This document shows, one piece after another, positions 43,290 to 51,121 of a DNA stretch of 64,000 nt (position 1 is its first letter; each line of letters begins with the position of its first letter). Location: contig NKXN01000004.1 of the NCBI GenBank assembly GCA_002261155.1, positions 124,001 through 188,000 of the forward strand. The letters run 5' to 3'. Position numbers and translations under genes: made by a program. The notes under the pieces were generated by a model. The model was not told where the DNA came from. It worked only from the letters and a program-made list of their open reading frames with translations, and searched no databases. The DNA comes from Bacillaceae bacterium SAS-127. GTDB lineage: Bacteria; Bacillota; Bacilli; Bacillales; Domibacillaceae.

Positions 43290-43502
43290 ATGGTCACAGA
43301 AAAAGAAGTGTCTGTTGCGTCTCATTTTCAACAACGATTTGACCGGGGGGGATTGGATCGGTTGTTAAGTAGTAAAAACAGCCTCGATAGCCATAAAGAA
43401 TTAGCTGATCGAGCTTGGAAAGTGTTGGAGAAAGAATTGATGTCGAGTAACCCTTTCGCTCGAATTGCTGCTGCAGAAGGAATTTTGCGAGTGTTTAAAT
43501 AA
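43290..43502 (+). CDS. Small soluble protein of unknown function, SinR-box controlled
   Basis: This 70-aa protein has no membrane segment or signal peptide and is mostly helical and charged (FQQRFDRGGLDRLLSSKNSL, LADRAWKVLEKELM, PFARIAAAEGILRVF). I do not recognise the family. It is well supported as a gene: GAGGGGG lies 8 bp before the ATG, it has its own promoter region with two SinR-type boxes, and a very strong terminator follows within 10 bp. Standing alone between locus 2 and an SLH gene, it could be a matrix regulator or effector, but nothing in the protein proves that. Confidence 0.7.
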   Translation: MVTEKEVSVASHFQQRFDRGGLDRLLSSKNSLDSHKELADRAWKVLEKELMSSNPFARIAAAEGILRVFK

Positions 43503-43508
43503 AGGGAG

Positions 43509-43554
43509 AAACCACCACCTTACCATAATAATATGGAAAGGTGGTGGTTTTTTT
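43509..43554 (+). terminator. Terminator of the 70-aa gene
   Basis: AAACCACCACCTT and AAGGTGGTGGTTT form a 13-bp stem extended by CCAT/ATGG, followed by a T run. Confidence 0.92.
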
Positions 43555-43657
43555 GTATGGTGTTAGATTTTTAAGTATAGGATATTTATTTAAAATATTA
43601 CTAATAACCTCCTTTTTTACTTTTATATGGTACAATTGGTTTAAAGGAGGTAATTAT

Positions 43658-44620
43658 ATGAGAAAGTATTTAATAGCTGTTTTTTCTATTATACTGTTTT
43701 TCAGTGGTACTGGAGTAGCTTCTGCAGCGTTTAAGGATGTTAATGAAACGTATTGGGCTTATGATGAAATTACATATTTGACAGAAAGTAAGATTGTCAA
43801 TGGATATCCTGATGGGACCTTTCGTCCGCAAAGTCAATTGACTCGTGTACAAGCGGTGATTTTGATGGCTCGTGCATTAAACTTAGACTTGTCTAACCGA
43901 CCGAACCCTGGATTTAAAGACATGCCATCTTCGCACGGAAGCTATAAATACGTAGCTGCTGTAATGGATGAAGGGCTTTTCCCTAAAGAAAGTAATCATT
44001 TAAAACCATATGAACCGATAACGAGAGATTATATGGCTTATATGTTAGCGAAGGGGTTTGATTTAGAAACTTCTGGAAGTCATTCATTCAAGGATGTTCC
44101 TTCACACCATTGGGCTTATCAATCTATTAAAGCATTGGCGAACAACAGTATTACACTCGGTTACCCTGATGGCACATTTAGACCAAATACAGTTGTCACT
44201 AGAGCCCAGTTTGCTGCTTTCCTAGCTAAGGCAAAGGACAATCAATTTAAAACATTTCCTTACTATAGCAAGACTCTTACTTACAAAATCGAATTGCCAA
44301 ATTATATGAAAGAAAAAATCGTCATTAAAGATAAGCAAGTAAAAGATGGCGTATATGTAACGGAGTTTTACTATAAGGATCGAACGAATTTGAAGCAGGA
44401 CTTATTGGCAGCAGAAATTCGTAAAATTCATAAATCTAAGATGCCAGAACATCAAGGAGCACCTTATACACTTTTAAAAGTTAAAGGTGACTATCATTAT
44501 TTCTATAACGGTCCAAGTGAAAGTCCTTATATAGACGATGGACAACTAAATTCACCTGAAGCTTTAGAGTTCATCAAAATAGCTTTTAAAATTCTTCATA
44601 TGTCTAAAGGGATTCAATAA
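43658..44620 (+). CDS. Secreted S-layer-homology (SLH) domain protein
   Basis: This 320-aa protein has a signal peptide (MRKYLIAVFSIILFFSGTGV, then ASAAF) and three SLH repeats: FKDVNETYWAYDEI with IVNGYPDGTFRPQSQLTRVQ, a degenerate middle one (GFKDMPSSHGSYKYV), and FKDVPSHHWAYQSI with ITLGYPDGTFRPNTVVTRAQ. The C-terminal ~110 residues form an unrecognised domain with many Tyr and Lys residues. SLH domains bind pyruvylated secondary wall polymer, so the protein is displayed on the cell surface. ATG 43658 has AAAGGAGG 8 bp before it; the in-frame start 43541 lies in the preceding terminator. Confidence 0.88.
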   Translation: MRKYLIAVFSIILFFSGTGVASAAFKDVNETYWAYDEITYLTESKIVNGYPDGTFRPQSQLTRVQAVILMARALNLDLSNRPNPGFKDMPSSHGSYKYVAAVMDEGLFPKESNHLKPYEPITRDYMAYMLAKGFDLETSGSHSFKDVPSHHWAYQSIKALANNSITLGYPDGTFRPNTVVTRAQFAAFLAKAKDNQFKTFPYYSKTLTYKIELPNYMKEKIVIKDKQVKDGVYVTEFYYKDRTNLKQDLLAAEIRKIHKSKMPEHQGAPYTLLKVKGDYHYFYNGPSESPYIDDGQLNSPEALEFIKIAFKILHMSKGIQ

Positions 44621-44628
44621 TTAAGTAT

Positions 44629-44664
44629 AAGCCAGCACCGCTGTTAAAAGGTGCTGGCTTTTTT
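44629..44664 (+). terminator. Terminator of the SLH gene
   Basis: AAGCCAGCACC and GGTGCTGGCTT form a perfect 11-bp stem with a 10-nt loop and a T run. Confidence 0.92.
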
Positions 44665-44751
44665 GCATTTTATTCGCTATACATATCACTTTCCTAGATG
44701 AATAAGCTTTATTAACAAACACTTTAACACAGTGACCCTAAGGGAGATGAT

Positions 44752-45222
44752 GTGTTGCAGAAAGGGTTTCGACGTCATCAGTGGAGTGGGCGATTATTGG
44801 TCTTCTTTGTTTTGGTCGTAGTGGTGTGGGGAGTGATTGGAATGCTAAGGGTATCGCCTAGTGAACAGGCGGAGAAGGTAGTGCGTTCGTTTTACGAGTT
44901 CGAGCAGGAGGGGCAGTTTTCGGAGTCGTGGGAGCTGTTTCATCCGTTGATGAAGGAGCGGTTTCCTAAAGGGGATTATATTCAAGAACGTGCTCATGTA
45001 TTTATGAGCCATTTTGGGGTAGAGACATTTTCTTTTTCGCTTGGAAAAGTGAAGAAGATCCAGAGTTGGAAAGACACGGAGAACTCTTCGCCGCTGAAAA
45101 CGGTGTATCAAGTCCCTGTGAAGCAAGTGTATCAAGGGAAATTTGGGAATTTTTCTTTGCATCAAGAAGTATTTGTTACAGAGCATAAGGAGAAATGGTT
45201 GATTTTGTGGGATTATGAGTAG
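44752..45222 (+). CDS. Membrane-anchored protein of unknown function
   Basis: This ~156-aa protein has a basic start, one helix (LLVFFVLVVVVWGVIGML, ~15-32) and an extracellular alpha/beta domain of ~115 residues (EQAEKVVRSFYEFEQEGQFS, SWELFHPLMKERFPKGDY) resembling NTF2-like/DUF4878-type domains found in anchored Bacillus proteins. GTG 44752 or TTG 44755 follow AAGGGAG; the second has better spacing. Own terminator follows. Function unknown. Confidence 0.7.
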   Translation: MLQKGFRRHQWSGRLLVFFVLVVVVWGVIGMLRVSPSEQAEKVVRSFYEFEQEGQFSESWELFHPLMKERFPKGDYIQERAHVFMSHFGVETFSFSLGKVKKIQSWKDTENSSPLKTVYQVPVKQVYQGKFGNFSLHQEVFVTEHKEKWLILWDYE

Positions 45223-45244
45223 TGAAGAAAAATATAGATGAAGT

Positions 45245-45275
45245 AAGCTGTCTCAATCATTGAGTCAGCTTTTTT
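45245..45275 (+). terminator. Terminator of the anchored protein gene
   Basis: AAGCTG-T-CTCAA and TTGAG-T-CAGCTT pair with a single T-T mismatch around a 3-nt loop, followed by a T run. Confidence 0.88.
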
Positions 45276-45299
45276 GCATCTGTTAAAAACAAACAGTCA

Positions 45300-45308
45300 T
45301 GTTAAAAT
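45300..45308 (+). promoter_or_regulatory. Extended -10 promoter of the hybrid kinase
   Basis: TGTTAAAAT is an extended -10; no strong -35 is visible. Start expected near 45315. Confidence 0.4.
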
Positions 45309-45347
45309 AGAGGGAAATATCAAGTGTGGATAAGGGATGAAAATACA

Positions 45348-48300
45348 TTGTTTAATTTCCAATACATGAACATAAAGAAACTATTGTTTGTTTTTATCAC
45401 CTTGCTTGTATTAACAGGGATTCGGATGATATGGATCGCTTATCAAATGGGGCCTGAGCAACCTGTAGCTCATCAAGGAGTGTTAGATCTTCGGGATTAC
45501 GAGTTATCTGATGGTGAAACACTCATTTTAGATGGAGAGTGGGCGTTTTTCCCTGAGGTGTTATGGACGCCTCAGTTAGAGGAACTACCGCAAGAGCAAA
45601 GGATAATAGTCCCGGTTCCTAAAAAAGAAAATGAAGACGTACCTTATCCATTCGGTACATACCGTTTGAAAATCTTGCTCCCCCCAGATATAGAGCGAGT
45701 ATATGGGATTCGAGTGCAATCATCTGAGATGGTGTCAAAGTTGTTTATTAATGGTCGGCAAATAGTAGACACAGGCCAAGCAACTCATCAAGGGCAAGTA
45801 TTACCTTATACTGCTTTATTCTCAGTCGATCAAGATGATATTGACATTGTGTTACAAGTGTCCAATTTTAAAGATCTTAGCACAGCAGACATTGAAAAAT
45901 CTATCAAGTTTGGCTTTGCTGATTCTGTTATTAATGAGCAAAAGTTCAATGAAGCGTTGCAAGTGATAGTTGGGGTTGTGCTGGTGCTACATGGGTTTGG
46001 TACTGTGTATGTTTGCTTTTTCTTTAAGAGGAAAAAAGATGTGTCTTATTTTACCGCTGTCCTATTTTGTATGACATTAGCCACATTAGTTGAAGATAGT
46101 AAAATTTTGCTTCAATGGTTACCGATGAACTACGAGTGGTTTATGAGGTTAATGAAATTAAGTTATTTAGGTGTAGCCTTTTTTTTACTGCAATTTGTAA
46201 AAGAATTTCTGTCGGATGATCAAGAAAATAAAGTTGTAAGGGGAACGGCGATTTTTTATGGGGTTTATGCATTAGTAGTGTTAATGATGCCTCCACAGTC
46301 TAATATGTTAGTTTTGATCTTTCTGATCTTTCTTGTATTGCATACCGTGATTTTCGTATTTTTGCTCGTCTTCTCACCGGGTTTTCATGAGAAGAGAGAA
46401 GTCTCCTGGCTAATATTTTCTTCACTATGTATGCTCTCAAGCGCAACGTGGGGACTGATCAAGACGTATGCTTGGCCAACTTTGCCTTACTATCCATTTG
46501 ATATTATTCTTTCCTTTTTAGGTGTAGCTGCTTTTTGGTTTAAGCGCTTCTTTATGACGACAACGCAGGTAGAGGAATTGGTTGATGAATTGAAGAAAGC
46601 GGATAAGGCGAAGGATGAGTTTCTAGCAAACAGTTCTCATGAATTAAGAAACCCATTGAATGCGGTCATCAATATTGCTCAAACAGTATTAGAAAGCGAA
46701 AAAAATTCACTAGATTCAGAAAATAAGAAGAATCTAGAACTATTGATTACAGTTGGTCGTCGAATGTCCTTTATGCTCAATGATCTTCTAGATGTGACTC
46801 GTTTAAAAGAGAATGGTATGCGTATACACCCTAAAAAGGTGAAGGTTCAAGCAGCGACAGTTGGCGTAATCGATATGTTAAAGTTTTTAATGGAAGGAAA
46901 GCCGATTCAAATAGTATCTGATATATCTGATTCGTTTCCTCCAGTGTGGGCAGATAAAGACCGACTGGTTCAAATTCTCTTTAATTTGTTGCATAATGCG
47001 GTTAAATATACAAATGAAGGAACGATTGTTGTTCAGGCTCGCATTGAGAATGAGATGGCTGTTATTCACGTGAAGGATTCAGGGATTGGCATTGATGAAG
47101 AGGTGCAGAAGAAAGTATTTGACCCTTACGAACGAGGAAATTTGAATTCTCTAGATATCGGAGGGGGCCTAGGGCTTGGCCTGAGCATTTGTAAGCAATT
47201 AGTAGCTTTACATGGGGGCACTATCGCTGTTCATTCTGTTCCTCATCAAGGGTCCGATTTCTATTTTACGTTACCACTTGCCGAAAATTCAATTCAAGAG
47301 CCAATCAAGGAAGAACGTATAAGTGAGCTTTGTTCAGCTGATGAACGCAAGGATGCTCGGGTTAGCTCAAGCAACATCCAACCGATCACTGGAGAAAAGG
47401 CACGAATATTAGCTGTAGATGATGATCCAATCAACTTGAAAGTGTTAAGCAGTATTTTATCATCTAAACAATATGAGGTCGTGACAGCAATGAGTGGGAA
47501 AGAAGCGTTGTCACTATTAGATCAGCTAGAATATGATTTAGTTATTTCTGACGTGATGATGCCAAATATGTCTGGGTATGAATTGGCAGGGAATATTCGG
47601 AAACGATACTCCATTTTAGAATTACCGATCTTGTTATTAACAGCAAGAAGTCAGCCGGAAGATGTGGAGGCCGGCTTTGCAGCGGGAGCGAATGACTACG
47701 TAATGAAGCCACTGAACGCTTTGGAGTTAAAAGTACGGACGCAAGCCCTCGTTGATTTTAAATTAGCCATCGGTGATCGGCTACGTATGGAGGCAGCTTT
47801 GCTTCAAGCGCAAATTCAACCGCATTTCTTATTCAATGCATTAAACACGATTGCGTCATTAAGTACGATAGACACCTCTCGAATGGTGTCGCTACTCGAA
47901 CACTTCGGTCAGTATTTACGAGCTAGTTTTGATTTGAAAAATTTACAAAAGTTTGTGCCGTTAGAGCATGAACTGCAATTGTTGCACTCATACCTTTATA
48001 TTGAAAAGGAGCGATTTGGTGATCGGTTGCAAGTTCATTGGGAGGTTGACGAACAGTTAAAAGTGGAGATCCCTCCTCTATCCATTCAACCACTTGTTGA
48101 GAATGCCGTGAAGCACGGTGTGTTACAAAGAGCACGGGGGGGAACGGTTTGGATTAAAATCGTTGACTATGTAACTCATGCCGAAGTAAGTATAAAAGAC
48201 GATGGAGTGGGGATGAGTGAGAAGAGAGTAGAGAAAGTGCTTAGTCGACCGAATGATTCATCAAGAGGAATCGGTTTATTTAATACGAATAGGCGACTGC

Positions 48301-48383
48301 AGCAGCTTTATGGGGAAGGATTACAAATTCATAGCGTTATAAATGAGGGAACAGAGGTCCGCTTCATGATTCCTAAAAAATGA
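45348..48383 (+). CDS. Hybrid sensor kinase: 7TM-DISM, HisKA/ATPase, receiver, second LytS-type kinase module
   Basis: This ~1011-aa protein has a signal/anchor helix, an extracellular jelly-roll DISM domain (~40-190), seven helices (~205-405), HisKA with phospho-His in NSSHELRNPLN (~430), an ATPase domain (NLLHNAVKYTNEG; GLGLGLSICKQL), a receiver (AVDDDPINLKVLS; phospho-Asp in LVISDVMMPNMSG ~735; Lys in MKPLNALE), then a second kinase of the LytS/His_kinase type (AQIQPHFLFNALNTIASL ~822) with its own ATPase (PLVENAVKHG; GIGLFNTNRRLQQLYGEG). TTG 45348 has AAGGGATG upstream; GTG 45324 and ATG 45366 are alternatives. Convergent with the REC-BTAD regulator, its probable output. The two kinase halves suggest an internal relay. 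Confidence 0.88.
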   Translation: MFNFQYMNIKKLLFVFITLLVLTGIRMIWIAYQMGPEQPVAHQGVLDLRDYELSDGETLILDGEWAFFPEVLWTPQLEELPQEQRIIVPVPKKENEDVPYPFGTYRLKILLPPDIERVYGIRVQSSEMVSKLFINGRQIVDTGQATHQGQVLPYTALFSVDQDDIDIVLQVSNFKDLSTADIEKSIKFGFADSVINEQKFNEALQVIVGVVLVLHGFGTVYVCFFFKRKKDVSYFTAVLFCMTLATLVEDSKILLQWLPMNYEWFMRLMKLSYLGVAFFLLQFVKEFLSDDQENKVVRGTAIFYGVYALVVLMMPPQSNMLVLIFLIFLVLHTVIFVFLLVFSPGFHEKREVSWLIFSSLCMLSSATWGLIKTYAWPTLPYYPFDIILSFLGVAAFWFKRFFMTTTQVEELVDELKKADKAKDEFLANSSHELRNPLNAVINIAQTVLESEKNSLDSENKKNLELLITVGRRMSFMLNDLLDVTRLKENGMRIHPKKVKVQAATVGVIDMLKFLMEGKPIQIVSDISDSFPPVWADKDRLVQILFNLLHNAVKYTNEGTIVVQARIENEMAVIHVKDSGIGIDEEVQKKVFDPYERGNLNSLDIGGGLGLGLSICKQLVALHGGTIAVHSVPHQGSDFYFTLPLAENSIQEPIKEERISELCSADERKDARVSSSNIQPITGEKARILAVDDDPINLKVLSSILSSKQYEVVTAMSGKEALSLLDQLEYDLVISDVMMPNMSGYELAGNIRKRYSILELPILLLTARSQPEDVEAGFAAGANDYVMKPLNALELKVRTQALVDFKLAIGDRLRMEAALLQAQIQPHFLFNALNTIASLSTIDTSRMVSLLEHFGQYLRASFDLKNLQKFVPLEHELQLLHSYLYIEKERFGDRLQVHWEVDEQLKVEIPPLSIQPLVENAVKHGVLQRARGGTVWIKIVDYVTHAEVSIKDDGVGMSEKRVEKVLSRPNDSSRGIGLFNTNRRLQQLYGEGLQIHSVINEGTEVRFMIPKK

Positions 48384-48403
48384 GTCATTACTTTCATAAA
48401 TAG

Positions 48404-48445
48404 AAAAAGATAAGCTACGTAGAGGAGTTATTAGCTTATCTTTTT
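48404..48445. terminator. Bidirectional terminator between kinase and regulator
   Basis: AAAAAGATAAGCT and AGCTTATCTTTTT form a perfect 13-bp stem with a 16-nt loop and T runs on both strands. Confidence 0.9.
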
Positions 48446-48457
48446 ATTTGCATTTGC

Positions 48458-49603
48458 TTATACTAAAGTCTTCTTTTGCTCTGCTTTAAAGTTGAAGTAC
48501 CATTCGGTAATGTAAGGGCTCGGCTGTGTATTCAATTCAGCTTGTAAAAAAGTAACTAAAGTCTCATAGTGTTGATCAACGAGTAAGTGATGACCGCTAG
48601 CATCATATAGCTTCATTAAATGGAAGCAGGCAACCTCTTCTTCAGGGTATTTACGCACAATTTGTGAAAAATACAATACAGCTTTATCGAATTGTTGATG
48701 ATCTTCATGCCAATTAGCAAGCTTATAAATCGTTAATAGCCACCATTGTTTATATTTTTCACGCTTGCTCTCTGCCCACCAATAATCACATTCTTGCAAA
48801 TAATCACCAGTATACAAAGTAAGTAAATCAGTATAATAGTTGATTGTTTCTGCTTGTAATGGTGGAGCGGATTGGTATCGTGTTTCCCACTCTTCCACAT
48901 CTAAAATAACATTGATTAATGTGAGTATGTATCCATCTGAAGTATTCTTTAGCTGAAAATGCTCTCCGAAATCTTTTAGTTTTTTTCTTACATAATAAAC
49001 CGCTGTATAAAGTTGATTGTATACTTTTTCTTCATCGTGCTCAGGCCAAAGAGTGTCCACAAGCATAGATTTGTGGATAAGTTGATTCCGATGCTGCAAT
49101 AAATATAAAAAGAGCTCTTCTGCTTTTTTCGTGCGCCAAGAGAGGGTAAGGAAAGGGCGCTCTTTCGATTGAATAGATATGGTCTGAAGCATGTTCATAT
49201 AAATAAAGCCGTCGTCATCAACTTCTGTATTATTTGTTTCAACGGGTACTTGTTTTTGTATTCGGCTCATCGTCTTTGTTAATCGTTCGATCGATACAGG
49301 TTTAACAATATAATCAAGTGCATTGATTTCAAATGCTTGTACCGCATATTCTTCATACGCTGTACAAAAGATAATTGTTAAATTTGGCTTTTTTTCGATT
49401 AGCATTCCAGCCAATTCAACCCCATTGATCTCTGGTAAATTAATGTCTAAGAAAACAACATCTACATCCTCGTTTACAATTGCTTCTTTTGCGAGAAGAG
49501 GGTTATCAAATTTTTTTATCGTTTTAAAGCCACCAACTTTCCTCAACAGGCTTTCTAAATAGTCCAGTGCCAAGTTTTCATCGTCTACAAGAATAATATT
49601 CAT
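48458..49603 (-). CDS. Response regulator with winged helix and BTAD domain (SARP-like)
   Basis: This 381-aa protein has a receiver with ILVDDENLALDYLESLL, phospho-Asp in VVFLDINLPEING (~53) and Lys in IVKPVSIERL (~103); a linker; a winged-helix domain (LSWRTKKAEELFLYLLQHRN, YNQLYTAVYYVRKKLKDFGE); and a C-terminal TPR-rich BTAD domain (YTGDYLQECDYWWAESKREK onward). REC-wHTH-BTAD proteins occur in Bacilli next to 7TM hybrid kinases like the one convergent here. GTCCTCC on plus (GGAGGAC on minus) precedes the ATG, and a TATAAT-like -10 lies at 49653-49658 (minus). Confidence 0.88.
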   Translation of the reverse strand: MNIILVDDENLALDYLESLLRKVGGFKTIKKFDNPLLAKEAIVNEDVDVVFLDINLPEINGVELAGMLIEKKPNLTIIFCTAYEEYAVQAFEINALDYIVKPVSIERLTKTMSRIQKQVPVETNNTEVDDDGFIYMNMLQTISIQSKERPFLTLSWRTKKAEELFLYLLQHRNQLIHKSMLVDTLWPEHDEEKVYNQLYTAVYYVRKKLKDFGEHFQLKNTSDGYILTLINVILDVEEWETRYQSAPPLQAETINYYTDLLTLYTGDYLQECDYWWAESKREKYKQWWLLTIYKLANWHEDHQQFDKAVLYFSQIVRKYPEEEVACFHLMKLYDASGHHLLVDQHYETLVTFLQAELNTQPSPYITEWYFNFKAEQKKTLV

Positions 49604-50053
49604 GGGTCCTCCTACTATTTATAAATAAGTTAATATCAACCATTTATAGTTCATTATACTAATGCTTTTTTTAAAAAACATGAATCGAAATGTTGAAAAT
49701 TTGTTGAGATTTATAGTATATATTGTTCATATAGTCATTTAAAGATTTTGATGTGCTATTCGTTATGCATATTACTTCTCTATATTGAATAAAATGTACT
49801 AAATAGATTTCGTGTATATTACCGTATTCCTAAAAAGAAGTAATGAATTGTCAGTGGAAAAACAGATATTTATATTAAAAAGACTAAAATCATGTAGGTC
49901 TTTTTTATTTTTAAAGACTTTTACCTTCCATTTACACTATGACAATAGTATTAATTTAGAGAAATCCCATTTTTTTAAACTGTTTTTAAGAAATATTCTG
50001 TAAAATAAGGATCTGTAATAGGAATATACGGGTAGAGCTAGATTAGGGCTTTG
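49604..50053. other. Intergenic region upstream of the REC-BTAD regulator
   Basis: These 450 AT-rich bp have no supported gene. They contain the minus-strand -10 of the regulator (49653-49658) and a terminator-like hairpin AAAAAGAC/GTCTTTTT (49877-49884 with 49898-49905) followed by T residues on plus. A 63-codon frame at 49812-50003 has no ribosome site and spans that hairpin, so I do not call it. Confidence 0.5.
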
Positions 50054-50179
50054 ATGATGTTAGAAGCTAAGAAGAGTGGCCTTTCTATTAATGAAGTAAA
50101 TCAGTGTATAGATCCAGCCCGAACATTAAAGAATGATGGCATAAAAATAAGCGAGGAGAGCCCTCGCTACATTAGTTAA
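50054..50179 (+). pseudogene. Decayed sinI-like antirepressor
   Basis: The frame reads MMLEAKKSGLSINEVNQCID and then ~20 unrelated residues. It closely follows the core of the intact SinI at 50893-51024 (LMLEAKKLGLTLEEVKQFIE). The conserved start is missing: the upstream bases in another frame spell ELD before a stop, as if the ELDQEW-type beginning had been lost through deletion. No ribosome site. It overlaps the terminator and 3' end of the SinR-like gene. Confidence 0.45.
50150..50168 (-). terminator. Terminator of the SinR-like gene
   Basis: AGCGAGG and CCTCGCT form a 7-bp stem with a 5-nt loop; on minus it is followed by TTATTTTTAT. Confidence 0.7.
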
Positions 50180-50502
50180 TCAGGTGTGTTCCTTTTTTGT
50201 TGTTTTCGAGATTGCATGAATTGCTGGAATTCTAGCAGGTCTGCTTTTCTAATTTTCTTGTGGGATGTTTCTTTTACTAATGATTCATGTCCATCCTCTT
50301 TTGGTGATGATGGTTCAATTAATTCATTCGTTGTGACGTCTAAAGCTGTAGCGATTTTTGACAGTACGGATAAGGAGGGATTCGTATTTGTTTGCCTTTC
50401 TAAGTTGGATAAATAAGATTTAGAAATTTGGGCTTCTTTTGCCAGTTTAGTGAGAGAATAACCTTTTTGCTCTCTTAATTGTTTAATGCGAACTCCGATC
50501 AT
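50176..50502 (-). CDS. SinR/SlrR-like HTH regulator
   Basis: This 108-aa protein has an N-terminal XRE helix-turn-helix almost identical in layout to SinR: MIGVRIKQLREQKGYSLTKL, then KSYLSNLERQTNTNPSLSVL. After a Ser/Glu-rich linker, a short C-terminal helix KIRKADLLEFQQFMQSRKQQ resembles the SinR/SinI interaction helix. It is a second member of the family beside the true sinR 0.6 kb away, so it may be an SlrR-type partner. GAAGGGAG precedes the ATG. A TATAAT on minus lies at 50540-50535, fused to GTTCATT, a one-mismatch SinR box. Confidence 0.82.
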   Translation of the reverse strand: MIGVRIKQLREQKGYSLTKLAKEAQISKSYLSNLERQTNTNPSLSVLSKIATALDVTTNELIEPSSPKEDGHESLVKETSHKKIRKADLLEFQQFMQSRKQQKRNTPD

Positions 50503-50892
50503 CTATTATTGCTCCCTTCAGCTCCTTTTTGTTCATTATAACGCACTAAAGATCTTGATGTACGTTTTTTTTATAAAAATTTTTAATTTTTGTTCACTAT
50601 AAAGGATTATTAGTTATTATTCCCTATTATTTAAATAAGTAGTATATGTTATGCTGTTTATGAAATGTTTTCCTTTTAAATACTTAAGGCGTAAGCGATC
50701 GTCTAATAAAATTTGAGTAAAAATGATCGATTGTATAAATCAGAATAATAATAATATTGAAAAAATACAGTGTTGATAGAATATCGAGAGCTATGAAAAT
50801 AGCAAACTTATGGAGTCATACGGATGAAAAGCTACCAGTCTAAGGGAAATCTGCTAGGAGGCTAAGCCACCTAGAATTAGGAGGATTTTTTC
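50503..50892. other. Divergent control region and structured leader before sinI
   Basis: About 390 AT-rich bp. GTTCATT (50531) and GTTCACT (50592) are near-matches to the SinR box on the side of the SinR-like gene. The ~120 bp before sinI are structured: GCTATGAAAATAGC hairpin (50799-50812), GCAAAC (50811), GGATGAAAAGCTACC (50822), GTCTAAGG, and the dyad CTAGGAGGC/GCCACCTAG (50853-50873) just before the AGGAGG site. The order recalls a GEMM-type riboswitch, but the closing 3' strand is not found. Confidence 0.45.
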
Positions 50893-51024
50893 ATGGGGAA
50901 TGTTCGATTCATTGACCAGGAGTGGATTGATTTAATGTTAGAGGCAAAAAAGCTAGGGTTGACACTTGAAGAAGTGAAGCAATTTATAGAAGAAGGAAAG
51001 TTTAGCTTGCAAAAAGCTAAGTGA
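50893..51024 (+). CDS. sinI: SinI antirepressor
   Basis: This 43-aa protein (MGNVRFIDQEWIDLMLEAKK, then LGLTLEEVKQFIEEGK and FSLQKAK) matches the single-domain SinI: the D-Q-E-W-x-x-L-M-x-E-A-K core followed by a helix-turn and second helix. SinI pairs with SinR and strips it off DNA, switching on matrix genes. TAGGAGG lies 9 bp before the ATG. In B. subtilis sinI and sinR form one operon in the same direction; here sinI is on plus and sinR on minus, tail to tail. Confidence 0.88.
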   Translation: MGNVRFIDQEWIDLMLEAKKLGLTLEEVKQFIEEGKFSLQKAK

Positions 51025-51036
51025 GCTTGTTTTTAC
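51013..51036 (+). terminator. Short terminator overlapping the sinI stop
   Basis: AAAGCT and AGCTT pair around AAGTG across the stop codon, followed by GTTTTTAC. Confidence 0.5.
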
Positions 51037-51046
51037 TTAAGCAATT

Positions 51047-51088
51047 CCATGCGAACGATGAAGTTGTCAGGGGAAGTCGTTCGCATGG
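51047..51088. terminator. Hairpin between convergent sinI and sinR
   Basis: CCATGCGAACGA and TCGTTCGCATGG form a perfect 12-bp stem with an 18-nt loop. T runs are weak on both sides, so it may protect or stall rather than terminate cleanly. Confidence 0.6.
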
Positions 51089-51121
51089 AGGATTATCTTA
51101 TTTAATCAGTAAGGCAGTGTG

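Noticed and set aside
43541-43657. N-terminal extension of the first SLH protein to 43541
   Set aside because: It would begin inside the preceding terminator and bury a clear signal peptide; ATG 43658 has an optimal ribosome site.
49812-50003. 63-codon plus-strand frame
   Set aside because: No ribosome site, spans a terminator-like hairpin, composition typical of AT-rich intergenic DNA.
50765-50892. Calling a confirmed c-di-GMP riboswitch before sinI
   Set aside because: Core motifs are suggestive but the 3' closing strand and GNRA loop are missing, so it is reported only as a hypothesis.
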